64,000 nucleotides of DNA from assembly GCF_036226885.1 (NCBI RefSeq), contig NZ_CP109027.1, forward strand, positions 7,130,001 to 7,194,000, in the 5' to 3' direction. Position 1 is the first letter of the stretch. Each line of letters starts with the position of its first letter. The notes below the pieces were generated by a model that was given only the letters and a program-made list of their open reading frames with translations, was not told where the DNA came from and searched no databases. The position numbers were made by a program, and so were the translations under genes. Of this stretch, positions 16,215 to 25,900 are shown in pieces. This DNA is from Streptomyces sp. NBC_00663 (GTDB lineage Bacteria > Actinomycetota > Actinomycetes > Streptomycetales > Streptomycetaceae).

Positions 16215-16784
16215 ATGAACATCATGCTCTTTCACTCGACGTACGGTCTGCGGCCCGCGGTGCGCGCGGCGGCGGACCGGCTGCGCGCCGCCGGACACCA
16301 GGTCTGGACGCCGGACCTCTTCGAGGGCAGCACGTTCGAGACGGTCGAGGAGGGCATGGAGTTCAAGGAGAGCATCGGCAAGGACGAGCTGCTGAAGCGG
16401 GCCGTGCTGGCCGCCGCGCCCTATTCCGAGCGGGGGCTCGTCTACGCCGGGTTCTCCTTCGGTGCCTCCGTCGCGCAGACCCTCGCTCTCGGCGACGACA
16501 AGGCGCGCGGGCTGCTGCTTCTGCACGGCACCTCGGACATCGCCGCCAACGCGGCCGTGGACGAGCTGCCGGTCCAGCTGCATGTCGCCGAGCCGGACCA
16601 GTTCGAGACGGACGACTGGCTGAGTTCCTGGTATCTCCAGATGGGCCGCGCGGGCGCGGACGTGGAGATCTACCGGTACGCCGGGGCCGGCCACCTCTAC
16701 ACCGACCCCGACCTGCCCGACTACGACGAGGAGGCCGCCGAGGCCACCTGGCGGGTGGCCCTCGGCTTCCTGGAGACCCTCTAG
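16215..16784 (+). CDS. Dienelactone hydrolase-like alpha/beta hydrolase
   Basis: A small 189-residue alpha/beta hydrolase. The nucleophile elbow is G79-F-S81-F-G83, with serine where true dienelactone hydrolases have cysteine. His in GAGHLYTDPD near the end completes the triad. The N-terminus MNIMLFHSTYG gives the first strand and oxyanion region. Start ATG 16215 is preferred because a CACGAT -10 element lies 7 nt upstream; ATG 16206 is the alternative. No pathway partner is adjacent. Confidence 0.88.
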   Translation: MNIMLFHSTYGLRPAVRAAADRLRAAGHQVWTPDLFEGSTFETVEEGMEFKESIGKDELLKRAVLAAAPYSERGLVYAGFSFGASVAQTLALGDDKARGLLLLHGTSDIAANAAVDELPVQLHVAEPDQFETDDWLSSWYLQMGRAGADVEIYRYAGAGHLYTDPDLPDYDEEAAEATWRVALGFLETL

Positions 16785-16794
16785 ATCAGCCGGT

Positions 16795-17784
16795 TCAGCC
16801 CGCGGCGCGGTAGGCCGCGAAGCTCTGCTGCATGCGCGTCACCTGGCCCGAGGTGAACTGGTACATGCAGTTGTCGTACGTGTAGTCCATGAAGTTGTGG
16901 ATCGGGTCGACGCCGGTCTTGTTGGTGCAGCTGTCGCGGCCGGTCGGGCACTCGAAGGCGGCGCTCTTCTCGGCCGGGGTGTCGCTGACGTAGTCGCCGT
17001 TGCCGTTACAGCCGCCCTGGAAGGTGTGGTAGAGCCCCATCCAGTGGCCGACCTCGTGGGTGGCGGTGTCGCCCTCGTTGTAGTTGGTCGCCGAGCCGCC
17101 GGGCAGGGACGTGTCGAGGATGACGACACCGTCCATGGAGGGGCTGGACTTGTAGGAGCTGGGGAAGGTGGCCCAGCCGAGGAGGCCGCCGCCGAGGTTG
17201 GCGGTGTAGATGTTGAGCGCGTTCGCGCCGCCCTTGCGCAGGGCGGTCTTCATCGCCTTCTCCGCCGTGGAGCCGGAACCGACGTTGTACCAGGTGGCGT
17301 TGTCGGTGTAGTCCGTGCCGGCCAGCGTGAACTGGTAGCCGGAGTCGACGTTTCCGGTGCCCTGGCCGGCGTAGGCCGCGTTCAGGACGTTCATCTGGGC
17401 GGTGATGGCGGACGAGCTGAGGTTGCCGGTGGCGCCGTCGTGGATGACGTGGAAGTACACCGGGATGCTGGTGGAGGCCGCGGCGGCGAGGCTGCGGCTG
17501 CCGGACGAGGGCAGCTTGTCGAGCTTGGCGCGCAGATCGGCGTCCATCGCCTGGGCCTTGGCGGTGCTGACCTCGTTGGGCTCGGCGACGTTCTCGCCGC
17601 TGCCCGGGCGGGACTCGCGGGCCGCCGCGTGGGTGTCCGTGTCGGCGCAGTCGGCGGCCGGAGTCTGGGCCGCGGCGATTCCGGTGGGTGCCGACAACGG
17701 GGTGAGCATCAGGGTTCCGGCCATCACGGCCGTACCGAGAAGGCGTCTGCGCATAACAGGGGATATCCGGGCAAGCGCACGCAT
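16795..17784 (-). CDS. Secreted zinc metalloprotease, metzincin (M43 pappalysin-like)
   Basis: The 329-residue precursor begins with a typical signal peptide (MRRRLLGTAVMAGTLMLTPL, residues 11-30, cleaved near AAAQT) and is thus exported. A propeptide-like region follows. The metzincin zinc motif HEVGHWMGLYH has ligands H243, H247 and H253, with E244 as base. The Met-turn region reads NFMDYTYDNCM, typical of the M43 family. Two cysteine pairs near the active site probably form disulfides. AGGAG upstream of the ATG is the ribosome site. It is a monocistronic minus-strand gene, convergent with the hydrolase. Confidence 0.93.
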   Translation of the reverse strand: MRALARISPVMRRRLLGTAVMAGTLMLTPLSAPTGIAAAQTPAADCADTDTHAAARESRPGSGENVAEPNEVSTAKAQAMDADLRAKLDKLPSSGSRSLAAAASTSIPVYFHVIHDGATGNLSSSAITAQMNVLNAAYAGQGTGNVDSGYQFTLAGTDYTDNATWYNVGSGSTAEKAMKTALRKGGANALNIYTANLGGGLLGWATFPSSYKSSPSMDGVVILDTSLPGGSATNYNEGDTATHEVGHWMGLYHTFQGGCNGNGDYVSDTPAEKSAAFECPTGRDSCTNKTGVDPIHNFMDYTYDNCMYQFTSGQVTRMQQSFAAYRAAG

Positions 17785-17901
17785 GCTGACTCCTAGCTGA
17801 TGCGTTGGGGAGAGCGGACGCAGGGGTCTTCCTGGCCGCCGCCCGGAGATTACGTGTACATGCCCAGCCTGTAAATGCTTTCCGATCACCTTCTGACTTC
17901 G

Positions 17902-17946
17902 GGCGAGGGGCGCGGCCGTATACGAACACGGGCCGCACCCCTCGCC
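17902..17946 (-). terminator. Terminator of phoD
   Basis: GGCGAGGGGCGCGGCC (17902-17917) and GGCCGCACCCCTCGCC (17931-17946) pair over 16 positions with one mismatch, 17 bases past the phoD stop on the minus strand. Confidence 0.75.
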
Positions 17947-17962
17947 GTTGGCCGGAACCTGA

Positions 17963-19621
17963 CTACACGGGGTCGTAAGTCCGCTCGACCTTCTGCGTAC
18001 CGGTCCTCGTGCGGTACGAACGCGCCCAGGACGAGGTCGCGTTGGCCTTCGTCTTGTCGGAGACGACGTAGTAATCCATCTGCGCGCGGTCGGCGGTGAT
18101 GTCCAGGACGCCGTAGCCGTGGCGGTCGGTGTCGACCCAGTGGACATGCCGGTTGGCCAGCTTGATGATCGGCGCGGCGACCGCGGAGACCGTGCCCTCG
18201 GGGACCTTCACGAGGTCGTCGAGGTTGTCCGAGGTCACCGAGGTGACGACGAACTCGGTCGCGGCCGAGGCCGACAGCGGGTACGTACCGGCGTCCACCG
18301 GTACGTCGTTGGCCCACGCCATGTGGATGTCACCGGTCAGGAACACGGTGTTGCGAATCGCGTTCGAGCGCAGATGGGCCAGGAGTTCACGGCGGTCGTC
18401 CGTGTAGCCGTCCCACTGGTCGGTGTTGAGGGCGAGGCCCTCCTGCGGCAGGCCCAGCAGCTTGGCGAGCGGCTTGAGCAGGTCGGCGGAGAGCGAGCCG
18501 ATCGCGAACGGCGAGATCATCACCGAGTTGCCGACCAGCCGCCAGGTGGTGTCGGAGGACTTCAGGCCCGCCTTCAGCCAGTCCAGTTGGGCCCGCCCGG
18601 TGAGGGTGCGGTCCGGGTCGTCGACCGAGCCGTTCCCGACGGAGACCTGCTGCGAACGGAAGGACCGCAGATCGAGGAGCGACAGGTCGACCAACTTGCC
18701 GAAGCGCAGCCGCCGGTAGGTCGTCCCCGCGATCGCCGGGCGCACCGGCATCCACTCGAAGTACGCCTGCTTCGCGGCGGCCTGGCGCGCGGCCCAGGCG
18801 CCCTCCGTGCCCTCGGTGTGGTTCTCGGCCCCGCCCGACCAGGCGTCGTTGGCGAACTCGTGGTCGTCCCAGATCGCGACGACCGGGGCCACCGCGTGCA
18901 GCGCCTGAAGGTCGGCGTCGGTCTTGTACTTCCCGTGCCGGACGCGGTAGTCGGCGAGGCTGAGGATCTCGTGGGTCGGCGCGTGCTGCCGTACGACGGT
19001 GTCGCGCGTCCCGTACTCGCCGGTGCCGTACTCGTAGATGTAGTCGCCCAGATGGAGCCAGGCGTCCAGGTCGCCGCGGGCCGCGAGATGGCGGTACGAC
19101 GCGAAGTAGCCAGCCTCCCAGTTGGCGCAGGAGACCACGCCGAAGCGGAGGTTCGTGACGGCCGCGTCCGCCGCCGGCGCGGTGCGGGTACGCGCCGCCG
19201 GGGAGTCGGTGCCGCCCGCGGAGAAGCGGAACCAGTAGTCGGTGGCCGGGGCGAGGCCGCGCACGTCGGCCTTGACGGTGTGGTCGGAGGCGGCGGTCGC
19301 GGTGACCGAGCCCTTGGCGACGATGTTCGTGAACGCCTTGTCCAGGGCGACGATCCAGCTCACCTCGGTGTCCGGGCCGAGCCCGGAGCCGGGTATCGCC
19401 GCGGCCACGGGGGTCACCCGGGTCCACAGCAGGACGCCGTCCGGGAGCGGGTCGCCGGAGGCGACGCCGTGCAGGAAGGCGGGGGCCTCGTCGGCGGCGC
19501 CGGCGGGGAAGGGGGCCGCGACGAGGACGGCGCCCGCGGTGGCGGCGGCGGCCTTCACGACCGTACGGCGGCGTGGCGCCAGGGAGTTGAGGCGCTCGGA
19601 TGCTCTGTGTCTACTGGTCAC
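17963..19621 (-). CDS. phoD: Alkaline phosphatase/phosphodiesterase PhoD, Tat-exported
   Basis: The 552-residue protein has a twin-arginine signal peptide: APRRRTVVKAAAA at residues 16-28, then a hydrophobic stretch ending AGAADEAP. A small N-terminal beta domain (HGVASGDPLPDGVLLWTRV) precedes the PhoD metallophosphatase domain with HLGDYIYEYG, WDDHEFAND and TGDIHMAWAND as metal-site motifs. PhoD enzymes release phosphate from mono- and diesters outside the cell and need Ca and Fe. The GTG start at 19621 has no ribosome site; a perfect palindrome lies directly upstream. Phosphate control by PhoP is usual for the family but no clear PHO box was seen. Confidence 0.95.
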   Translation of the reverse strand: MTSRHRASERLNSLAPRRRTVVKAAAATAGAVLVAAPFPAGAADEAPAFLHGVASGDPLPDGVLLWTRVTPVAAAIPGSGLGPDTEVSWIVALDKAFTNIVAKGSVTATAASDHTVKADVRGLAPATDYWFRFSAGGTDSPAARTRTAPAADAAVTNLRFGVVSCANWEAGYFASYRHLAARGDLDAWLHLGDYIYEYGTGEYGTRDTVVRQHAPTHEILSLADYRVRHGKYKTDADLQALHAVAPVVAIWDDHEFANDAWSGGAENHTEGTEGAWAARQAAAKQAYFEWMPVRPAIAGTTYRRLRFGKLVDLSLLDLRSFRSQQVSVGNGSVDDPDRTLTGRAQLDWLKAGLKSSDTTWRLVGNSVMISPFAIGSLSADLLKPLAKLLGLPQEGLALNTDQWDGYTDDRRELLAHLRSNAIRNTVFLTGDIHMAWANDVPVDAGTYPLSASAATEFVVTSVTSDNLDDLVKVPEGTVSAVAAPIIKLANRHVHWVDTDRHGYGVLDITADRAQMDYYVVSDKTKANATSSWARSYRTRTGTQKVERTYDPV

Positions 19622-19622
19622 G

Positions 19623-19644
19623 ACCGATCAGGTTACTGATCGGT
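19623..19644. promoter_or_regulatory. Perfect palindrome abutting the phoD start
   Basis: ACCGATCAG (19623-19631) and CTGATCGGT (19636-19644) are exact inverted repeats with a 4-nt spacer. The element ends 1 nt from the GTG start, so a protein bound there would block promoter or ribosome access. Confidence 0.55.
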
Positions 19645-19651
19645 ATGAACG

Positions 19652-19685
19652 AGAGCGGGCGAACCGGTGAAAGTTCGCCCGCTCT
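19652..19685 (-). terminator. Terminator of the DsbA-like gene
   Basis: AGAGCGGGCGAAC (19652-19664) and GTTCGCCCGCTCT (19673-19685) form a perfect 13-bp stem with an 8-nt loop, just after the minus-strand DsbA-like gene and before phoD. A second palindrome, GAAGGCCTG-gat-CAGGCCTTC (19692-19712), overlaps the stop codon. Confidence 0.8.
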
Positions 19686-19702
19686 TTGCCCGAAGGCCTG
19701 GA

Positions 19703-20515
19703 TCAGGCCTTCAGGGCCGCCTCGAGCGCGGTGTTGAACTCGGCCACCGTCATCGGCGCGTTCTCGCCGTCGGAGCCGGTCAGGTTCTTGCCGTCCATCT
19801 GCAGGGTCGGGGTGCCGCCCACGCCGGCCTTGTCGAACACCTTGGACTCCTCCAGCGCCCACTTGTCGTAGGTGCCGTCCTTCACGTCCTTCTGGAACTG
19901 CTTGTTGTTCTTCAGGGCGTCGACCGTGTTGGCGACCTTGATGAGGTAGGCGTCGTCCTTGAACTTGTCGTCGGTCTCCTCGGGGTGCCACTTCGTCGAG
20001 TACATCGCGGTCTTGTACTCGAGGAAGGCCTCGGGGCTGACGTTGAGCGCGGCGCCGAGCGCGCTGAGGGCGTTCTTGGAGCCCTCGCCGGTCAGCTTGT
20101 CGTCCAGGAAGGTGGCGCCGACGTACTGGATCTTGAACTTGCCGGCGTCGAGGTCCTTCTTCACGGTCGGGCCGACCGTCTGCTCGAACTGGGCGCAGAC
20201 CGGGCAGCGCGAGTCCTCGTACATGACGAGGGTCTTCTTGGCGCTGCTCTTGCCGATGACGACGGTCGTGCCGTTCGTGCCGGTGGTGTTGGCCGGCTTG
20301 ACGAGCTTGTCGTTCTTGGCGTCTTCCCAGTAGCCGGGCTTGTTGTTCTGGACGACGGCGTAGCCGATGCCTCCGGCTATCGCGAGGACGCCCACTATGG
20401 AGCAGGCGACGATGACCTGCCGCTTGATCTTGTCGCGCTTGGCCTGGCGCTCGCGCTCCAGACGCAGCCGCTCGCGGGCCGCCGTCTTCGCCGCCTGGCT
20501 GTTCCGCTTGCTCAT
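19703..20515 (-). CDS. Membrane-anchored DsbA-like thioredoxin-fold protein
   Basis: A 270-residue protein with a positively charged N-terminus, one membrane anchor at about residues 33-55 and an extracytoplasmic thioredoxin-like domain of the DsbA/thioredoxin_4 class. The active site is C104-P-V-C107 in EDSRCPVC, and the cis-proline loop is GVGGTPTLQ. It probably oxidises or isomerises disulfides in exported proteins. GGAG before the ATG at 20515 fixes the start; the longer frame has no support. A second protein of the same design is encoded at 50797-51573. Confidence 0.9.
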   Translation of the reverse strand: MSKRNSQAAKTAARERLRLERERQAKRDKIKRQVIVACSIVGVLAIAGGIGYAVVQNNKPGYWEDAKNDKLVKPANTTGTNGTTVVIGKSSAKKTLVMYEDSRCPVCAQFEQTVGPTVKKDLDAGKFKIQYVGATFLDDKLTGEGSKNALSALGAALNVSPEAFLEYKTAMYSTKWHPEETDDKFKDDAYLIKVANTVDALKNNKQFQKDVKDGTYDKWALEESKVFDKAGVGGTPTLQMDGKNLTGSDGENAPMTVAEFNTALEAALKA

Positions 20516-20598
20516 GGGTGATCTCCGTAAGGGGACGCGCACACGTCGTGTGCGGATACGTAAGAGGGAGTGGTGATGCTCGGTGCTGTTCGGGTGGG

Positions 20599-21291
20599 TC
20601 AGGCGAAAGCGACCGAGCACGGCGGTCCACGCCGTCCCAGGGAGTGCACGAGGATCCGATCGCGCGCGGTGGCCGTACGGCGACCGGGGTGGAGCGGGCG
20701 GCGCGGTGCCGGGGTGCGGCGGACCGCCACGGCGGCGACCGCCAGCAGGAGCGGCCGGAACGTCGTCGCCGACACCGCGCGCAACAGCTGGGCCAGCGCC
20801 CGCTCGCCGCGGCGCAGCCAGACGGCGGCCAGCAGACCCACGCCGATGTGCGCGCCGAGCAGCAGCCAGGCGGCCTGCGGGTCGGCGTGGGCGAGGAGGG
20901 ACGCCAGCCGGTCGGTGTCGGTGCCCGTGACGCGGGCCAGAGGGCTGCCGACACTGGTGCCGTCACCGCAGAACACGTCCCAGCCGACCGAGCGCAGCGG
21001 TCCCGCGACGGGGCCGCCCGCGGCGCCGTAACAGACGTGCTGCCCGGTGGTGAGGGCGGTGTCGGCGGCCAGCTCCAGGGGGACGAGCAGGGCGGCGATC
21101 CGCCCGAAGCTCCGCTCCCGGCCGGCCAGCGCGTACGCCACGGCGAACACGGCGGCCGCGACCAGGGCCACCGTGTTCAGCGGCAGCGGGGCCCGGGACA
21201 GCAGCACGTGCGACGCGGTGCTGAGCGTCACGACGAGTGCCGTGAACAGCGCCGCGCGGAGCGCTCGTAGCTGGGTCCCGGATATGTCCAT
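20599..21291 (-). CDS. Membrane protein of unknown function
   Basis: The 230-residue product is not recognised as a named family. It has three to four hydrophobic segments: about residues 10-30, 38-56, 60-78 and a C-terminal one near 140-160. An extracytoplasmic-looking loop has three widely spaced cysteines (CYGAAGG, VFCGDG). The Arg/Pro-rich end (RRTPAPRRPLHPGRR) is cytoplasmic by the positive-inside rule. Codon use is normal for the region, and it lies on the same strand as the DsbA-like gene, 83 nt upstream of it. No enzymatic motif was found. Confidence 0.65.
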   Translation of the reverse strand: MDISGTQLRALRAALFTALVVTLSTASHVLLSRAPLPLNTVALVAAAVFAVAYALAGRERSFGRIAALLVPLELAADTALTTGQHVCYGAAGGPVAGPLRSVGWDVFCGDGTSVGSPLARVTGTDTDRLASLLAHADPQAAWLLLGAHIGVGLLAAVWLRRGERALAQLLRAVSATTFRPLLLAVAAVAVRRTPAPRRPLHPGRRTATARDRILVHSLGRRGPPCSVAFA

Positions 21292-21382
21292 AGCGGAGAG
21301 AGTGTGTCACGCGGGCCTGTAAGGGACCGCTAAAAGCTCCCTGTGAGCGGCCCTATCGTTATGGACACCCGCGCGGTTTCCG

Positions 21383-22708
21383 TCACAGACCCGGGATCCG
21401 GCCGTTGCGGAACAGGTCGACGAAGATCTGGTGGTCGGTACGCGCGCGTGCGCCGTAGTCGTGCGCGAAGGAGACCAGGAGGTCGGCGAAGCCGTCCTCG
21501 TCGGCCGCGATCGCCGCGTCGATGGCCCGCTCGGTGGAGAACGGCACCAGGGACTCGCCGGACTGGTCGTCCGCCGCCGCGTGCATGGTGGCCGTGGCCC
21601 GGCCGAGGTCGGCGACGACCGCCGCGATCTCCTCCGTGTCGTCGATGTCACTCCAGTCCAGGTCCACCGCGTACGGCGAGACCTCGGCGACCAGCTGCCC
21701 CGCCCCGTCCAGCTCGGTCCAGCCCAGCCACGGGTCGGCGTGCGCCTGGAGGGCGCGCTGGGAGATCACCGTGCGGTGGCCCTCGTGCTGGAAGTAGCCG
21801 CGGATCGCCGGGTCGGTGATGTGCCGGGAGACGGCCGGGGTCTGGGCCTGCTTGATGTAGATCACGACGTCGTTCTCCAACGCGTCGCTGTGGCCCTCCA
21901 GGAGGATGTTGTACGACGGGAGCCCCGCCGAGCCGATGCCGATCCCGCGCCGGCCGACCACGTCCTTCACGCGGTAGGAGTCCGGGCGGGCCAGCGAGGT
22001 CTCCGGCAGGGTCTCCAGGTAACCGTCGAAGGCCGCCAGCACCTTGTAGCGCGTGGCCGCGTCCAGCTCGATGGAGCCGCCGCCCGGGGCGAAGCGGCGC
22101 TCGAAGTCACGGATCTCCGTCATCGACTCAAGGAGCCCGAAGCGGGTCAGCGAGCGGGCGTCGCGCAGCGCGTCCAGGAGCGGGCCCTCGGCGGTGTCCA
22201 GGGTGAAGGGCGGCACCTCGTCGCTCTTGGCGCCGGTCGCCAGCGCGTGGATGCGCTCGCGGTACGCGCCCGCGTACACCCCCACCAGCTCGGTGATCTG
22301 CTCGTCGCTGAGGGCCTTGGCGTAGCCGATCAGGGCGATGGAGGCGGAGAAGCGCTTGAGGTCCCAGGTGAAGGGGCCGACGTAGGCCTCGTCGAAGTCA
22401 TTGACGTTGAAGATCAGCCGGCCGTTGGCGTCCATGTACGTGCCGAAGTTCTCCGCGTGCAGGTCGCCGTGGATCCACACGCGCGAGGTGCGCTCGTCCA
22501 GGTACGGGCCGCCTCGCCTGTCTGCTTCGAGGTCGTTGTAGAACAGGCACGCCGTCCCCCGGTAGAACGCGAACGCCGAGGCCGCCATCTTGCGGAACTT
22601 CACGCGGAACGCGGCCGGGTCGGCGGCCAGGAGCTCGCCGAACGCGGTGTCGAAGACGGCGAGGATCTCCTCGCCGCGAGGCTCGTCGTTGAGCTGCGGT
22701 ACCGACAT
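21383..22708 (-). CDS. DUF2252 family protein, kinase-like fold
   Basis: The 441-residue protein belongs to DUF2252, a group distantly related to aminoglycoside phosphotransferases. HGDLHAENFG at residues 80-89 resembles the Brenner catalytic loop, and NVNDFDEAYVGP at 101-112 the metal-binding DFD. The N-terminal FRKMAASAFAFYRG is a family hallmark. No substrate is known. AGGAGG lies 16 nt before the ATG, with a perfect ACGACAG-cgttt-CTGTCGT inverted repeat (22735-22753) further upstream. It is divergent from dnaE. Confidence 0.9.
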   Translation of the reverse strand: MSVPQLNDEPRGEEILAVFDTAFGELLAADPAAFRVKFRKMAASAFAFYRGTACLFYNDLEADRRGGPYLDERTSRVWIHGDLHAENFGTYMDANGRLIFNVNDFDEAYVGPFTWDLKRFSASIALIGYAKALSDEQITELVGVYAGAYRERIHALATGAKSDEVPPFTLDTAEGPLLDALRDARSLTRFGLLESMTEIRDFERRFAPGGGSIELDAATRYKVLAAFDGYLETLPETSLARPDSYRVKDVVGRRGIGIGSAGLPSYNILLEGHSDALENDVVIYIKQAQTPAVSRHITDPAIRGYFQHEGHRTVISQRALQAHADPWLGWTELDGAGQLVAEVSPYAVDLDWSDIDDTEEIAAVVADLGRATATMHAAADDQSGESLVPFSTERAIDAAIAADEDGFADLLVSFAHDYGARARTDHQIFVDLFRNGRIPGL

Positions 22709-22910
22709 CGCTGGGTGCCTCCTGGTGCATGTGTACGACAGCGTTTCTGTCGTCTCAACGGGCGGGAGCGGACGAAAGTGCCCGCGGAATCCCTCGCTGT
22801 GAAGGTACGCGGGGCGGGCCCCGGAGTGTCAGTGCCGAGGCATAGACTTCCGAGCTGTCCCCCGAACTGTGCGCCAGCCGTCGCCGACTGTTTTCCCTGG
22901 AGGCCAAACC
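22709..22910. promoter_or_regulatory. Divergent DUF2252/dnaE promoter region
   Basis: The 202-nt space has no gene. It contains the inverted repeat at 22735-22753 on the DUF2252 side. TAGACT at 22843-22848 is a possible -10 for dnaE, and TGGAGG before GTG 22911 is the dnaE ribosome site. Confidence 0.5.
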
Positions 22911-25900
22911 GTGTCGAAGCCGCCGTTCACGCACCTGCACGTCCACACCCAGTACTCCCTGCTGGACGGTGCCGCGCGGCTGAAGGACATGTTCGACGCG
23001 TGCAACGAGATGGGCATGACCCATATCGCCATGTCCGACCACGGCAACCTCCACGGGGCGTACGACTTCTTCCACACCGCGAAGAAGGCCGGGGTCACGC
23101 CGATCATCGGGATCGAGGCCTATGTCGCCCCCGAGTCCCGGCGCAACAAGCGCAAGATCCAGTGGGGCCAGCCCCACCAGAAGCGGGACGACGTCTCCGG
23201 TTCGGGTGGTTACACCCACAAGACGATCTGGGCGGCGAACGCGACGGGCCTGCACAACCTCTTCAAGCTCTCCTCGGACGCCTACGCCGAGGGCTGGCTC
23301 CAGAAGTGGCCCAGGATGGACAAGGAGACCATCTCCCAGTGGTCCGAGGGCCTCATCGCCTCCACCGGCTGCCCCTCCGGCGAGCTCCAGACCCGCCTTC
23401 GCCTCGGCCAGTTCGACGAGGCCCTGAAGTCGGCCGCCGAGTACCAGGACATCTTCGGCAAGGACCGCTACTTCCTCGAGCTGATGGACCACGGCATCGA
23501 GATCGAGCACCGGGTCCGTGACGGCCTGCTGGAGATCGGCAAGAAGCTCGGCATCCCGCCGCTGGTGACCAACGACTCGCACTACACGTACGCGCACGAG
23601 GCGACGGCCCACGACGCGCTGCTGTGCATCCAGACCGGCAAGAACCTCTCCGACCCGGACCGCTTCAAGTTCGACGGCACCGGCTACTACCTGAAGTCCA
23701 CGGACGAGATGTACGCCGTCGACTCCTCCGACGCCTGGCAGGAGGGCTGCCGCAACACCCTCCTGGTCGCCGAGCAGGTCGACACCACCGGCATGTTCGA
23801 GGCCAAGAACCTCATGCCGAAGTTCGACATCCCCGAGGGCTACACCGAGGTCACCTGGTTCCGCGAGGAGACCATGCGCGGCATGGCCCGCCGCTTCCCG
23901 GACGGCATCCCGGACGACCGCATGAAGCAGGTCGAGTACGAGATGGACACCATCATCTCGATGGGCTTCCCGGGCTACTTCCTCGTGGTCGCCGACTTCA
24001 TCATGTGGGCCAAGAAGCAGGGCATCGCGGTCGGCCCGGGCCGAGGCTCCGCGGCCGGTTCGATCGTCGCCTACGCCATGGGCATCACCGACCTCGACCC
24101 GATCCCGCACGGCCTGATCTTCGAGCGGTTCCTCAACCCCGAGCGCATCTCCATGCCCGACGTCGACATCGACTTCGACGAGCGTCGGCGCGTCGAGGTG
24201 ATCAGGTACGTGACGGAGAAGTACGGCTCGGACAAGGTCGCCATGATCGGCACCTACGGCAAGATCAAGGCCAAGAACGCGATCAAGGACTCCGCGCGCG
24301 TGCTGGGCTACCCGTACGCGATGGGCGACCGCCTGACCAAGGCCATGCCCGCCGACGTCCTGGGCAAGGGCATCGACCTCGACGGCATCACCAACCCCTC
24401 GCACCCGCGCTACAGCGAGGCCGGCGAGATCCGCGCGATGTACGAGAACGAACCGGACGTGAAGAAGGTCATCGACACCGCCAAGGGCGTCGAGGGCCTG
24501 GTCCGGCAGATGGGTGTGCACGCGGCCGGCGTGATCATGTCCAGCGAGCCCATCGTCGACCACGCCCCGATCTGGGTGCGGCACACCGACGGCGTGACCA
24601 TCACACAGTGGGACTATCCGCAGTGCGAGTCGCTCGGCCTGCTGAAGATGGACTTCCTGGGCCTGCGCAACCTGACGATCATGGACGACGCCGTCAAGAT
24701 GGTGAAGTCCAACAAGGGCATCGACCTCGACCTGCTGGCCCTGCCGCTGGACGACCCGAAGACCTTCGAACTCCTCCAGCGCGGTGAGACGCTCGGCGTC
24801 TTCCAGTTCGACGGCGGCCCCATGCGCTCGCTGCTGCGGCTGATGAAGCCCGACAACTTCGAAGACATCTCCGCCGTCTCGGCCCTGTACCGGCCGGGCC
24901 CGATGGGCATGGACTCGCACACCAACTACGCGCTGCGCAAGAACAAGCTCCAGGAGATCACCCCGATCCACCCCGAGCTGGAGGAGCCGCTCCGGGAGGT
25001 CCTGGACGTCACCTACGGCCTGATCGTCTACCAGGAGCAGGTGCAGAAGGCCGCCCAGATCATCGCCGGGTACTCGCTCGGCGAGGCCGACATCCTGCGC
25101 CGCGTGATGGGCAAGAAGAAGCCCGAGGAACTGGCCAAGAACTTCACCATCTTCCAGGCCGGCGCCCAGAAGAACGGCTACAGCGACGAGGCCATCAAGG
25201 CCCTGTGGGACGTCCTGGTCCCGTTCGCCGGCTACGCGTTCAACAAGGCGCACTCGGCCGCGTACGGCCTGGTCTCGTACTGGACCGCCTACCTCAAGGC
25301 GAACCACCCCGCCGAGTACATGGCCGGACTGCTCACCTCGGTCAAGGACGACAAGGACAAGTCCGCGATCTATCTCAACGAGTGCCGGCGCATGGGCATC
25401 AAGGTGCTCCCGCCGAACGTGAACGAGTCGGTGCACAACTTCGCCGCCCAGGGCGACGACGTGATCCTCTTCGGCCTCGAAGCGGTGCGCAACGTCGGTA
25501 CCAACGTGGTCGAGTCGATCATCAGGAGCCGCAAGGCCAAGGGGAAGTACGCCTCCTTCCCCGACTACCTCGACAAGGTCGAGGCGGTCGCCTGCAACAA
25601 GCGCACCACGGAGTCGCTGATCAAGGCGGGCGCCTTCGACACCATGGGGCACACCCGCAAGGGCCTCACCGCGCACTTCGAGCCGATGATCGACAACGTG
25701 GTGCAGGTCAAGCGCAAGGAGGCCGAGGGCCAGTTCGACCTCTTCGGCGGCATGGGCGAGGAGGAGACCAGCGAGCCCGGCTTCGGACTCGACGTGGAGT
25801 TCACCACCGACGAGTGGGACAAGGCCTATCTCCTCGCCCAGGAGCGGGAGATGCTCGGTCTCTATGTCTCCGACCACCCGCTCTTCGGCCTGGAGCACGT

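Noticed and set aside
19623..19680. PHO box for PhoP control of phoD
   Set aside because: Only partial matches to the 11-nt direct repeat units were seen; the perfect palindrome there has a different structure.
21322..21354. Hairpin AGGGACCGCT / AGCGGCCCT after the DUF2252 gene as terminator
   Set aside because: The stem has a bulge and a 14-nt loop and no T-run; too weak to annotate.
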